NCBI RefSeq assembly: GCF_019218885.1
Contig: NZ_JAHUWT010000004.1
Span: 248,001 to 312,000, forward strand
Length of the DNA: 64,000 nt
Source: Bordetella sp. BOR01
GTDB lineage: Bacteria; Pseudomonadota; Gammaproteobacteria; Burkholderiales; Burkholderiaceae_B
Direction: 5' to 3'
A program made the translations under genes and the position numbers. The notes under the pieces were generated by a model. That model was not told the DNA's origin. It ran no database searches and worked only from the letters and a program-made list of their open reading frames with translations. Shown here one piece after another: positions 26,190 to 34,803 of this stretch; positions within the stretch are counted from its first letter, which is position 1; every line of letters starts with the position of its first letter.

Positions 26190-26900
26190 ATGTCCACTGC
26201 AGCCGCCCTAGAGTTCCTGCCCGATCCTGATTCCGGCACCGAGATCAAGCAGCTGTTTGTCCTGCTGCACGGTGTGGGCGGCATGCCACAAGACATGGAG
26301 CCCCTGGCGCAAGCCTTGCGCGCGGCATTTCCGCAGGCCGCTATTCTCGTGCCGCCCGGATTCGAGCCCTATGACGGCGCAGCCCGCGGGCGCCAATGGT
26401 TTTCGACGCGCGGGGTCGATGAAGGCAACCGCATCGAACGCGTTGCGCACGCCTTGCCTGCCTTGGTCGACTACATCCGGGCGGCGCAGGCGCGATTGGG
26501 GTTGCTGCAGTCCGACACCGCGCTGGCGGGGTTCTCGCAAGGGGCCGTCATGGCGCTGGAAGCCGTGCAGGCCCACGATGGCCTGGCCGGGCGCGTGCTG
26601 GCCTTTTCTGGCCGCTATGCGCAGTTGCCCAAGAGCGCGCCCCAATACACCACGATCCATTTGCTGCATGGCGCCGATGACGCAGTGATGGCGGTATCGC
26701 ATGCCCAGGCGGCCCAGGCGCGGCTCGATAGCCTGCATGGCGATGCCACGATCGATGTGGCCAGCCGCGTGGGGCATGTGCTGCATCCGGCGCTGATGCG
26801 GCGTGCCATTGAGCGCCTGCAAACCTGCGTGCCGCTGCGCAGTTGGGAGGCCGCGCTGGGTTTGAACCAGGCGCCGCCCGCGGGGTCGACCCTGCATTGA
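26190..26900 (+). CDS. YpfH-type esterase (phospholipase/carboxylesterase family)
   Basis: Cytoplasmic serine hydrolase of 236 residues, alpha/beta fold, same family as E. coli YpfH. The triad is readable: nucleophile Ser116 in GFSQGA, acid Asp164 in LLHGADDAVM and His196 in VGHVLHP. LFVLLHGVGG supplies the oxyanion region. Substrate is not predictable; family members hydrolyse short acyl esters. ATG 26190 has AGGAAG upstream. A simple single-gene unit, convergent with the OMF gene (32 bases apart). Confidence 0.92.
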   Translation: MSTAAALEFLPDPDSGTEIKQLFVLLHGVGGMPQDMEPLAQALRAAFPQAAILVPPGFEPYDGAARGRQWFSTRGVDEGNRIERVAHALPALVDYIRAAQARLGLLQSDTALAGFSQGAVMALEAVQAHDGLAGRVLAFSGRYAQLPKSAPQYTTIHLLHGADDAVMAVSHAQAAQARLDSLHGDATIDVASRVGHVLHPALMRRAIERLQTCVPLRSWEAALGLNQAPPAGSTLH

Positions 26901-26931
26901 GCGGCCGGCCCATCGACCGGCTGCCTCTTGC

Positions 26932-28377
26932 CTATGCGCCCGCGGCGGCGGCGGGCGGGTCTTGCCAGCCGCCGCCCAGCGCCAGGAACAACGCGATCTG
27001 GTCGGTGCTCAGCGCCGCCTGCGAGGCAGCCAGTGCGCTTTCATTGGAGGCCAGCGTGCGCTGGGCGTCCAGCATGGTCAGGTAGTCGGTCTTGCCGGCG
27101 CGGAACAATTGCTCGGCCTGGCTCGCGGCCAGTGCGCTTTGATCGCGTGCCGCCTGCAATGCGGCATCGCGGTCGAGTTGGCGCGCGTACGTGACCAGCG
27201 CGCTTTCTGTTTCGCGCAGGGCGCCCAGCACCGTGGCATCGAAGCGCGCCAACGCTGCACCCGCACCGGCCTGGGCCTGGGCAATGCGCGCCTGTGCCGC
27301 GCCGGTGTTGGGCAAGGTCCAGGAAATCAGCGGGCCGACGCTCCAACTGAATGTGCCGCGCTCGCCCACGATAGAGGCGGGGCCCGCCGATCCGCCGGAC
27401 AGGCCCAGCGTGACAGTGGGATACAGATCTGCTGTCGCCACGCCGATGCGGGCGGTGGCGGCGGCCAGGGCACGCTCGGCCTGGCGGATGTCGGGCCGGC
27501 GGCGCAGCAGTGCCGCGCCATCGCCCACCGGGATGGGCTGCGCCAGGCGCGGTGGATGGGCGCAATCGAGCAGCGTGGCAGACATGTCGGCAGGGGTATG
27601 GCCAGTCAGCGCGGCCAGGCGGTACAAGGCCGTGCGCTGGCTGGCCTGGAACGGCGGCAATTCGGCCTGCAGTTGCTCAAGCTGGCTGCGCGCGCGGGTG
27701 ACATCCAGCACGGTGCCGCGGCCGGCTTGCTGCAACTGCTGCACGGCATCGAGCGAATCGCGCTGCAGGTCGACCGAATGCCGGGCCGAGGCCAGTTCCA
27801 TGCCGGCCGCGCAAATGTCGGCATAGGCATGCGCCGTTTCGGCCGCCACGGTCACGCGCGCGGCATCGTAGGCGGCCTGGGCGGCCTGCTCGTCGCCGGA
27901 CGCCGCTTCGATGGCGCGGCGGATCTGGCCGAACAGGTCGACCTGGTAGGCCACGCTGATGCCGCTGGAATACGACCAGCGGTCGGTGGGCCGGGTATCG
28001 GGGGCGCCGGCTTGCACCCCCGAAGCATGCCCGAACGTCGGGGATGCATTCACGCCCACGGTGGGTTGCTGCTGCCCGCGTGCTTCGCGCGTGGCAGCCT
28101 GGGCCCGCTGCAGATTGGCCGCCGCGATGCGCAGGTCGGTATTGGCTTGCAGCGCCTGGCCGATCAGCGCATCCAGCGCCGGATCTTGATATAGCCGCCA
28201 CCACGTGCCCGGCACGGCGTCTTGCCGGAATGCCGTCTCGCGGGCTTGCAGAAAGCCCGCCGAGGCCGTGGGCCGATTGACGGCGGCGTTCTCGGGTACG
28301 TGGTAATCGGGGCCGACGGCGGCGCAACCGGCCAGCGCCAGGGACAGGGCCAGTGCAGGAAGCGGGCGCAGGGTCAT
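26932..28377 (-). CDS. NodT-family outer-membrane efflux lipoprotein (OMF)
   Basis: TolC-like outer-membrane factor of 481 residues forming the exit channel of a tripartite efflux pump. Lipoprotein signal MTLRPLPALALSLALAGC with lipobox LAGC, then two repeated helical/beta regions typical of the NodT family (YQDPALDALIGQALQANTDLRIA, ISVAYQVDLFGQIRRAIEAA and the second repeat RRRPDIRQAERALAAATARIGVATADLYPTVTLG). Last gene of the MarR-FUSC-DUF1656-HlyD-OMF operon; its start overlaps the HlyD stop by four bases (ATGA). Cleavage and acylation of Cys18 expected. Confidence 0.93.
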   Translation of the reverse strand: MTLRPLPALALSLALAGCAAVGPDYHVPENAAVNRPTASAGFLQARETAFRQDAVPGTWWRLYQDPALDALIGQALQANTDLRIAAANLQRAQAATREARGQQQPTVGVNASPTFGHASGVQAGAPDTRPTDRWSYSSGISVAYQVDLFGQIRRAIEAASGDEQAAQAAYDAARVTVAAETAHAYADICAAGMELASARHSVDLQRDSLDAVQQLQQAGRGTVLDVTRARSQLEQLQAELPPFQASQRTALYRLAALTGHTPADMSATLLDCAHPPRLAQPIPVGDGAALLRRRPDIRQAERALAAATARIGVATADLYPTVTLGLSGGSAGPASIVGERGTFSWSVGPLISWTLPNTGAAQARIAQAQAGAGAALARFDATVLGALRETESALVTYARQLDRDAALQAARDQSALAASQAEQLFRAGKTDYLTMLDAQRTLASNESALAASQAALSTDQIALFLALGGGWQDPPAAAAGA

Positions 28378-29252
28378 GATGCGTCGACCTCCACGGTGGC
28401 GGTCTGTCCTGCTACCAGCCGCACCCCTTGGGGCACCTGGTCGATCTGCACGCGCACCGGAATGCGTTGCGCCAGGCGCACCCAGTTGAAAGTGGGGTTG
28501 ACGTTGGGCAGCAGGTTGGCGCCGGTGCTGCGGTCGCGGTCGGCGATACCCATGGCAATGCTTTCGACGTGGCCGCGGATCTGGCGCGATTCGCCCATCA
28601 GCGTCACGGACACGGTATCGCCTTCATGGATATGCACCAGCTTGGTTTCTTCGAAATAGCCTTCCACGTAGAACGAGCTGGCGTCGACCAGCGCCATGAC
28701 GGCGTGCGCCGCGGTGGCATATGAGCCCACGCGCAGGTCCAGGTTGGTGACCCGCCCGTCAGTGGGGGCCACCACGCGGCTGCGGGCCAGGTTCAGCTTG
28801 GCGGTCTCGCGCTGCACCTGGGCTTCGGCCAGCGCGGCCTCGGCCTGTTGCAGGTGAGCCTGGCTTTGTTCCAGCACTTCGGCCGATACCAGTTTGCCCA
28901 GCGACCGGTTGCGTCGCGCATCGCGCGCGGCCTGGTCGCGCGCCACTTGCTGGGCGCGCACCGCGGCCTGGGCCTGGTCGTAGGCCAGCTGGAAGCGGGC
29001 CCGATCGATTTCGAACAGCACATCGCCAGCCTTGACGTCCTGGTTGTCGTGTATGGGTACGGCGGTGACCAGGCCCGACACATCGGGCGCGACCTGCACG
29101 ACATAAGCCTTGACGCGGCCATCGCGCGTCCAGGGCTCGACTTCGTAGTGCGTCCATAGGTGCCAGCCGGCATAGACCGCCGCGCAGACGGTCAATGCCG
29201 TCACGAGAAACTTGCCCACGATGGGGCGGCGCAACGTGTTGAGGATATTCAT
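28374..29252 (-). CDS. HlyD/AaeA-type periplasmic adaptor (membrane fusion protein)
   Basis: Periplasmic adaptor of 292 residues with one N-terminal membrane helix (about 10-30), two biotinyl-lipoyl-like halves (VVQVAPDVSGLVTAVPIHDNQDVKAGDVLFEID and SRVVAPTDGRVTNLDLRVGSYA) separated by a coiled coil (about 80-150), then a beta-barrel. It closely resembles AaeA/EmrA-like adaptors that pair with FUSC proteins. It bridges the inner-membrane FUSC protein and the OMF. Overlaps the OMF gene by four bases and follows DUF1656 with a four-base gap. Confidence 0.93.
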   Translation of the reverse strand: MNILNTLRRPIVGKFLVTALTVCAAVYAGWHLWTHYEVEPWTRDGRVKAYVVQVAPDVSGLVTAVPIHDNQDVKAGDVLFEIDRARFQLAYDQAQAAVRAQQVARDQAARDARRNRSLGKLVSAEVLEQSQAHLQQAEAALAEAQVQRETAKLNLARSRVVAPTDGRVTNLDLRVGSYATAAHAVMALVDASSFYVEGYFEETKLVHIHEGDTVSVTLMGESRQIRGHVESIAMGIADRDRSTGANLLPNVNPTFNWVRLAQRIPVRVQIDQVPQGVRLVAGQTATVEVDAS

Positions 29253-29256
29253 GGTG

Positions 29257-29466
29257 CTACTTCAGTACGTAAGGTGAAATCAGGTAGACGCCGTACAGCA
29301 GTACGACGTAGAGCGCGGCATCGAACAGCGCCGGATGCCACACCAGCCGATAGAAACCCGCGCGCGCCAGCAGGCGCCGCACGGCCCAGGCCACGCCCAG
29401 CGTGGCCAGCCCCAGCACCAGCAGCCAGGGGAAATAAATGCCGTAGAAATTGAATTCGCCAATCAT
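29257..29466 (-). CDS. DUF1656 small membrane protein (AaeX-like)
   Basis: Membrane protein of 69 residues from the DUF1656/AaeX family, found between FUSC and HlyD genes in aromatic acid efflux operons. Seen: IGEFNFYGIYFPWLLVLGLATLGVAWAVRRLLARAGFYRLVWHPALFDAALYVVLLYGVYLI, two hydrophobic helices and the characteristic WHPALFDxALY motif. Its start overlaps the FUSC stop by four bases. Probably a structural part of the inner-membrane pump. Confidence 0.92.
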   Translation of the reverse strand: MIGEFNFYGIYFPWLLVLGLATLGVAWAVRRLLARAGFYRLVWHPALFDAALYVVLLYGVYLISPYVLK

Positions 29467-31514
29467 GATGCGTGCGCCGGCAATATGTCGGACTGATAGT
29501 CAGGGGCTTGCGGGAACAGGGCGCGTCGGATGCCCACCAGCGCCACCACGGCGCGGTCGCGTGCGGCCAGGGCGCCCGGCGTGGCCGTGACGCGCGCCAG
29601 CGCGCGGTCGATGTCGGCCAGCAAGACAGGAAAGTCGGTAGCGTTGTGGCCGGCTGCCGAGCGTTGCCGGAAAAACCCCGCCAGGCCGCCCAGCACGGGG
29701 CGGATGGCGCTCTCGGCCGCGGGCAGCACACGCCGCGCGCGCTGCAATTCGGCGATGTCGTTGCCCACGCGCAGGTCTTTCAGCGCATCGGCGGCCAGTT
29801 GGTCGTCGGAACGCTTGGCCATCGCCAGGCGCGGCTGCAGCAGGCCTATGCGATCGAGCATGCGCAGCGTGTAGGCCGACCGCGAGGGCGCGCGGCTGGC
29901 ACTGGCCAGCGCGGCCAGTTCTTTCCAGTTGGCGGCCTGGATGCGGCGCGCGCTTTGGTCGGCACTGATGGTGCGGAAGATTGCCGCGATGAGTGCGGCG
30001 GTGGCCACGCCGATGATCTGCGCGACCATGGTGTCCACGAACGACACCAGGTCGGCGGTGTGGGTGTCGTGCAGCGCCAGTGTGCCCAGAAAGCCGAACA
30101 GCAACGCCATGGCCCGCAGGGTATAGGCCGGCCGCGGGATGAGCGCACCCAGCACCAGCGCCACCGGCAGGATCGACAACGCCAGCATCTCGAACGAGTG
30201 AATGGCCGGCATGATGCCCAGCAGGTACAGGGCCGACAGCGGAATCGAATAAATCGTGTAGACCAGGAACTGCATGATGCCGGGCACGGGGTTGTCTTGC
30301 GCGGCGAAGAAACAACTGAAGATGGCGGCCATCATGGCGGCGGTGGCGCCGTTGGTCCAGGCGGCGCCGATCCAGAACACGCAGCACACCGATATGGCCA
30401 AGGCGGCCGCCAGGGCCGACAGCAGAGCCAGCCCGCGGTCGCGGTGCAGGATCGCGCCGGCGGCCAGGCGGACAGGACGGGCGCCGTGGCGCGGCGTGCC
30501 GGCCAGCCCGGCACGGATATCGTGGCGCAGCGCCAGGCAGCGGTCATAGGCGTCGACCAGTTCGCGCAGGCGCACCACCAGGCTGGCCAGCAGGGCGTCG
30601 CGCCAACTGGCCGCGGGGCCGATCTCGGGCGCCAGCCGCGACAGGGCGGCGCGCAGCGTGGCGGCCTGGGCGCGTTCGGCTTGTGGTCCGGCGTCTATCC
30701 AGGCGGCAATATCGTTCAGGGCCTCGGCCACCGGCCCCGGCAGTTCGCGCCCGCCGTCCTGCAGCGCCTGCAAGCGGTCGTCCACGGCCGATACCAGCGG
30801 CGTCAGGGCGGCGATCTGGTCTTGCATGGCGCGCACGGCGCCAGCCGTCCAGCGGATATTGCCGGTGTCGAACGGCACGTGGGTCGACAGCATGCGCAGC
30901 AGCGTGATGTCTTCGGCCAATACCCGGCGTTCTTTGCCGCGTCGCGCGTCGTCGCGCTGCGTCAGCGTTTCGCGGATCCAGTTGCGCGCATCGCGCACCG
31001 TGGCGTCCAGCCGGGCCATCAACGGCTTGGCGATGCCGCGCGGCAGCACCAGGCTGTGCGCCAGCGTGGCGCATACGATGCCCAGGCTGATTTCCTCGAC
31101 CCGTGCCAGCGCGGTGTCGAACACGGTGCCGGGATCGGTGACGCTGGGGAAACCGATCATGGCGGCGGTATAGCCCGCCAGCATGAACAGGTACGAGCGC
31201 GGGGTGCGGTCCAGCACCGCGATATACAGGCACAGGCCCACCCACAGCACCATGGCCAGGATCATCAGCACGGGCGCATTGGACAGGCGCGGCACCAGGT
31301 ACACCATCACGGCGCTGCCGAAGAAGGTGCCGCCCAGGCGGAACACGGCTTTCGAGCGCACCGCGCCCGCCCAGGGCTGCGACACCACGTAGGCGGTGGT
31401 CATGGCCCAGAACGGGCGCGACAGGCCCATGGTGTACGAAAGATAAAGCGCCGTGATGGCGCCCACATAACACTTCACCGAGAAGAGCAGTTCGTCGGCA
31501 TTGGGCAGTTTCAT
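29463..31514 (-). CDS. FUSC-family inner-membrane efflux protein
   Basis: Fusaric-acid-resistance/AaeB-type efflux transporter of 683 residues. N-terminal membrane half with SVKCYVGAITALYLSYTMGLSRPFWAMTTAYVVSQPW (residues about 11-47) and five or six helices to about 165, a long cytoplasmic helical middle, a second membrane half (about 345-500, ISVCCVFWIGAAWTNGATAAMMAAIFSCFFA) and a C-terminal cytoplasmic domain. Start ATG 31514 overlaps the MarR stop by four bases. Likely exports small aromatic acids or organic acids; the exact substrate is not readable. Confidence 0.93.
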   Translation of the reverse strand: MKLPNADELLFSVKCYVGAITALYLSYTMGLSRPFWAMTTAYVVSQPWAGAVRSKAVFRLGGTFFGSAVMVYLVPRLSNAPVLMILAMVLWVGLCLYIAVLDRTPRSYLFMLAGYTAAMIGFPSVTDPGTVFDTALARVEEISLGIVCATLAHSLVLPRGIAKPLMARLDATVRDARNWIRETLTQRDDARRGKERRVLAEDITLLRMLSTHVPFDTGNIRWTAGAVRAMQDQIAALTPLVSAVDDRLQALQDGGRELPGPVAEALNDIAAWIDAGPQAERAQAATLRAALSRLAPEIGPAASWRDALLASLVVRLRELVDAYDRCLALRHDIRAGLAGTPRHGARPVRLAAGAILHRDRGLALLSALAAALAISVCCVFWIGAAWTNGATAAMMAAIFSCFFAAQDNPVPGIMQFLVYTIYSIPLSALYLLGIMPAIHSFEMLALSILPVALVLGALIPRPAYTLRAMALLFGFLGTLALHDTHTADLVSFVDTMVAQIIGVATAALIAAIFRTISADQSARRIQAANWKELAALASASRAPSRSAYTLRMLDRIGLLQPRLAMAKRSDDQLAADALKDLRVGNDIAELQRARRVLPAAESAIRPVLGGLAGFFRQRSAAGHNATDFPVLLADIDRALARVTATPGALAARDRAVVALVGIRRALFPQAPDYQSDILPAHAS

Positions 31515-31987
31515 GGCCGGGTGTCCTCTTCGGTGGCCGAGGCCGACTGCCGACCCAAGGTGGTCTTGAGTATGTCGAACACCCGCAGGCAGGCCTCCAG
31601 GTCGGTATCGCTGACATCTTTGAACAATTGGCGGCGCAGGGTCGCCAGCACGCACTCGACCCGTTCGCGCAAGGCCTGGCCGTCGGGCGTCAGGTGCAGG
31701 GTGCGGGCGCGGCGGTCGTTCGGATCTTCGCGGCGCTCCATCAGGCCGGCCGAGACCAGGTGGTCGAGCACCCGCACCAGGGAAGGGCCTTCGACCCCCA
31801 GTGCTTCGGCCAGGGCACCCTGGCGCACGCCGTCGCCCAGGCGGCCGGCAATGATCACCGGCCATGCCGTGGCCTGCGACAGGCCGTATTCAGACAAGGC
31901 AGCATCGGCAGCGCCGCGGTAGGCACGCGACAAGACCATCAGGCTGGCCGTGGCGGCCATGAGGCGGGAGTCGGAAGGCGGGTTCAT
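31511..31987 (-). CDS. MarR-family regulator of the FUSC efflux operon
   Basis: MarR-type winged-helix repressor of 158 residues. Seen: SRAYRGAADAALSEYGLSQATAWPVIIA, the recognition helix region VRQGALAEALGVEGPSLVRVLDHLVSAGLMERRED and the wing PNDRRARTLHLTPDGQALRER (the DxRAR signature). First gene of the efflux operon and overlapping FUSC by four bases, so it is almost surely autoregulatory and controls the pump in response to the pump's substrate. A matching inverted repeat sits directly upstream. Confidence 0.93.
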   Translation of the reverse strand: MNPPSDSRLMAATASLMVLSRAYRGAADAALSEYGLSQATAWPVIIAGRLGDGVRQGALAEALGVEGPSLVRVLDHLVSAGLMERREDPNDRRARTLHLTPDGQALRERVECVLATLRRQLFKDVSDTDLEACLRVFDILKTTLGRQSASATEEDTRP

Positions 31988-32028
31988 GATATTGATTGTA
32001 TCCTATCTATTAGCATCCTATCAATATC
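31988..32028 (-). promoter_or_regulatory. Candidate MarR operator and promoter region
   Basis: Perfect nine-base inverted repeat GATATTGAT (31988-31996) and ATCAATATC (32020-32028) with 23 bases between, beginning immediately at the MarR start codon. A direct repeat (GTATCCTATC at 31998 and GCATCCTATC at 32013) lies inside it with 15-base spacing. AT-rich compared with its surroundings. This architecture fits binding of a MarR dimer or two dimers; binding itself is inferred. Confidence 0.68.
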
Positions 32029-32123
32029 CAAAAACAAAGCCGGCAATATTTACCAAGTGTCTGCCACCTGCGAATCCGAGCGGCCTGCCAGCCGCGAGGC
32101 GGATGCGCGCCGCGTTCGGGGGG

Positions 32124-32714
32124 CTACCCATTAGCGATGATGATGAGCGCGCGGGCGGTCTTGCGGCCTTCGGCGCACAGGCTGTGCGGCAGATAACCGG
32201 GAAAGCGCACGCTGTCGTCACGCTCGAGCAGGACGGTGTGTTCGCCGAAATGCACGCGCACCCGGCCTTCCAGCACGAAGATCAGTTCGTCGCCGCCATG
32301 ATGGGCCACCGTGCGTTCGCCATGGGTGCCCACCTGGACCACCATCACCGACAGGCCGCCATTGGTGCCGCCCATGGTGATGGCCTCGTAGGCATGTTCG
32401 CCCGGATCGGTGGCCGACGAAGCGATGCGGTGGCGTTCGCCGGCACGCACGATGTGGATCTCGTCTTGCGGATCGGTTTCGCCCAGCAGCGCCGACAGCG
32501 ACGTGCCCAGGGCGACCGCCACGGTATGCAGCGAGCCCACCGAAGCAAATTTCTCGCCTCGTTCCAGGCGCGACAGGAAGCCTTTGTCCAGCCCGGTCTG
32601 GGCCGATAGCTGGGCCAGCGTCAGTTTGCGGCGCCGCCGCGTGGCCCGCATCCGCAGGCCCACCTGCTGGGCATCGGGGGCGGCGGCGGGCGGCGGCAAG
32701 TGTTTGGGCGGCAT
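32124..32714 (-). CDS. XRE-family regulator with C-terminal cupin
   Basis: Transcriptional regulator of 196 residues. N-terminal HTH (about 15-72; LRMRATRRRRKLTLAQLSAQTGLDKGFLSRLERGE is the classic XRE pattern) and a C-terminal cupin sensing domain (about 110-190; ERTVAHHGGDELIFVLEGRVRVHFGEH, PGYLPHSL). Such proteins detect small metabolites and often repress neighbouring catabolic or transport genes. It is divergent from the class II aldolase/TRAP receptor pair with a 182-base gap that contains two perfect palindromes, so it is the likely regulator of that pair. Confidence 0.92.
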   Translation of the reverse strand: MPPKHLPPPAAAPDAQQVGLRMRATRRRRKLTLAQLSAQTGLDKGFLSRLERGEKFASVGSLHTVAVALGTSLSALLGETDPQDEIHIVRAGERHRIASSATDPGEHAYEAITMGGTNGGLSVMVVQVGTHGERTVAHHGGDELIFVLEGRVRVHFGEHTVLLERDDSVRFPGYLPHSLCAEGRKTARALIIIANG

Positions 32715-32825
32715 GGACAGGCGTCAATCGAGGCGGGCGAAGGCTGCATGATGCCACTTTTGGTCGACCCCGGCAGCGCCTGGCTGCGGGTTTCCCCCCG
32801 TTGAATCATCGGGCAATTATTTGTA

Positions 32826-32866
32826 TGTTGGGCAACAAGTTGTCTATAAGACAACCTATAAGACAG
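32826..32866. promoter_or_regulatory. Palindrome cluster upstream of class II aldolase gene (candidate operator)
   Basis: Two neighbouring palindromes: GTTG-GG-CAAC at 32827-32836 and GTTGTC-TATAA-GACAAC at 32839-32855. A direct repeat CTATAAGACA occurs at 32844 and 32856 (12-base spacing). The site lies 31-70 bases before the aldolase ATG and in the divergent gap of the XRE-cupin regulator. Operator for that regulator is the natural reading, by inference. Confidence 0.62.
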
Positions 32867-32896
32867 CACTGCTGCTGCCATTACCAGGATGATCAA

Positions 32897-33685
32897 ATGT
32901 CGAATTACGCTTCCCAGGACAAGGACGCCTTGCGTCGCCGCGTCGATCGCGAGATCGAAGAGCGCGCGGCCCCGCAGGCGGCCTGGTCCCCCGCACAGAA
33001 AATGGCGCTGGCCTGCCGCATGCTGGCCGCGCAAGGCCATTGGCATGGCGGCCTGGCCGGCCAGATCACCGCGCGAGGCGAGGCGCCCGGCACGATCCTG
33101 ACCCTGCCGTTCGGCATGGGTGCCGACGAGGCCCGCGCCAGCGAACTGATCCTGATCGACGAAGATATCAATCCGCTGGACGGCAGGTCGCTGCCCAATC
33201 CGGCCAACCGTTTCCATGCCTGGGTATACCGGCACCGGCCCGAGGTGCAATGCATCGTGCACACGCATCCGCCGGCGGTGTCGGCGCTGTCGATGGTGGG
33301 TGAGCCGCTGGTGGTGGCGCACATGGACGCCACGCCATTTTTCGACGATTGCGCCTACCTGCCCGAATGGCCGGGCCTGCCCATCGGCGACGACGAAGGC
33401 GAGATCATCTCGGCTGCGCTGGGCGACAAGCGCGCCATCCTGCTGGCCAATCACGGCATGCTGACCGCCGGCAAATCCATCGAAGAAGCCACGGTCATGG
33501 CGATCTGGCTGGAGCAAGTGGCGGCCCTGCAACTGCGCGCCCGCGCCATCGGGCCGGTCAAGCCGGTGCCGGCCGAACTGGCGCGCGAATCGCACGACTT
33601 CCTGGTCAAGCCGAAGATACTGGCGCTGACCTTTGCCTATTTTGCCCGTCGCGCTTTGCGCGAAGCGCCCGATTGCATCGATTAA
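32897..33685 (+). CDS. Class II aldolase/adducin-family protein
   Basis: Zinc-dependent class II aldolase or decarboxylase fold, 262 residues (FucA/RhaD/AraD/adducin superfamily). Metal ligands are visible: His122 and His124 in VHTHPPAVSALS and His186 in LLANHGMLT. GGLAGQIT near residue 52 resembles the substrate-phosphate/backbone loop although the Ser/Asn typical of active sugar-phosphate aldolases is not obvious. Short gap (11 bases) to a TRAP receptor suggests that the imported compound is processed by this enzyme. ATG 32897 with AGGATGAT upstream is used. Substrate unknown. Confidence 0.87.
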   Translation: MSNYASQDKDALRRRVDREIEERAAPQAAWSPAQKMALACRMLAAQGHWHGGLAGQITARGEAPGTILTLPFGMGADEARASELILIDEDINPLDGRSLPNPANRFHAWVYRHRPEVQCIVHTHPPAVSALSMVGEPLVVAHMDATPFFDDCAYLPEWPGLPIGDDEGEIISAALGDKRAILLANHGMLTAGKSIEEATVMAIWLEQVAALQLRARAIGPVKPVPAELARESHDFLVKPKILALTFAYFARRALREAPDCID

Positions 33686-33696
33686 GGAGCCGTGCC

Positions 33697-34782
33697 ATGC
33701 AACGTCGTCGATTCCTGACCCTGGCCGGCGCCGGCGGCGCCGCGCTGGCCGCGCCCGCCGTGGCGCAAGAGGCTCCCGCCATCAGCTGGCGCATGCCCAG
33801 CAGTTTTCCGCGTTCGCTGGACACAGTCTGGGGCGCGGCCGAATTCCTGTGCGCGCGCGTGGCCGCGCTGACAGATGGCAAATTCAATATCCGGCCGTTT
33901 TCGGCCGGCGAACTGGTGCCGCCCCTGCAGGTGCTGGATGCGGTACAGAACGGCACCACCGAATGCGGCCACACTGCCGGCTTCTACTACCTGGGTAAAG
34001 AACCGGCGCTGGTCTTCGATACCGGCGTGCCGTTCGGGCTGACCCCGCGCCAGCATACGGCCTGGCTGCTGCACGGCGGCGGGGCGGCGCTGATCGATGA
34101 GCTGTATGCCGGCTTCAATGCGCTGGCAATTCCTTGCGGCAACACCGGCGCGCAGATGGGCGGCTGGTTCCGCAAGGAAATCAATACGCCCGACGATCTG
34201 AAAGGCCTGCGCATCCGCACGCCCGGCCTGCTCAGCATGGTGTACGAAAAGCTGGGCGCCATTCCGCAGCAGATAGCGGGCAGCGATATTTATCCAGCCC
34301 TGGAAAAAGGCTCGCTGGACGCGGTGGAATTCGTGGGCCCCTACGACGACGAGAAACTGGGGTTCGCCAAGGTGGCCAGCTATTACTACGGGCCGGGCGT
34401 ACTGGAACTGGGCGCCAGCCTGTGCCTGGCGATCAACCGCGACAGTTGGGCCAAGCTGCCGCCGCGCTACCAAGAGGCCCTGCGTGCCGCCAGCGCCACC
34501 GCGGCGGACGACCTGCTCGCCAAGTACGACGCCAACAACATCCCGGCGCTCAAGCGCCTGGTGGGGCAGGGCGTCAAGCTGAAAGCCTGGCCGCCCGAAG
34601 TGATGCACGCCATGCAGCGCGCCACCCGCGAAGTGCTGGACGACTATGCCGCCAAGAATCCGTCCTTTGCCAAGGTGCTCGTGTCGTGGAAGGCATTTCG
34701 CAACGACCAGTTGCTGTGGGCCAGCGTCAACGATGGCGCGGCCGAAAACTACTTGATGGCCACCCGCGAAAAAGGCCTGTAG
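33697..34782 (+). CDS. TRAP-type (DctP-family) periplasmic solute receptor, orphan
   Basis: Periplasmic receptor of 361 residues of the TRAP transporter DctP family. Signal peptide MQRRRFLTLAGAGGAALAAPAVAQ has a twin-arginine-like RRRFL motif followed by a hydrophobic core and AVA-Q cleavage, so Tat export is likely. Mature domain: SWRMPSSFPRSLDTVWGAAEF, GGWFRKEINTPDDLKGLRIRTPGL and GGSLDAVEFVGPYDDEKLG-type regions typical of keto-acid/lactate-type TRAP receptors. No DctQ/DctM membrane genes are in the window, so transport partner genes lie elsewhere. Strong AAGGAG ribosome site; co-operonic with the aldolase. Confidence 0.9.
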   Translation: MQRRRFLTLAGAGGAALAAPAVAQEAPAISWRMPSSFPRSLDTVWGAAEFLCARVAALTDGKFNIRPFSAGELVPPLQVLDAVQNGTTECGHTAGFYYLGKEPALVFDTGVPFGLTPRQHTAWLLHGGGAALIDELYAGFNALAIPCGNTGAQMGGWFRKEINTPDDLKGLRIRTPGLLSMVYEKLGAIPQQIAGSDIYPALEKGSLDAVEFVGPYDDEKLGFAKVASYYYGPGVLELGASLCLAINRDSWAKLPPRYQEALRAASATAADDLLAKYDANNIPALKRLVGQGVKLKAWPPEVMHAMQRATREVLDDYAAKNPSFAKVLVSWKAFRNDQLLWASVNDGAAENYLMATREKGL

Positions 34783-34803
34783 GCCCCCGGCGCAGCGCCG
34801 AGG

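Noticed and set aside
34788-34800. Terminator between the TRAP receptor and queD
   Set aside because: A short CGGCGC-A-GCGCCG hairpin is present, but no T-run follows on either strand, and the genes converge, so evidence is too weak.
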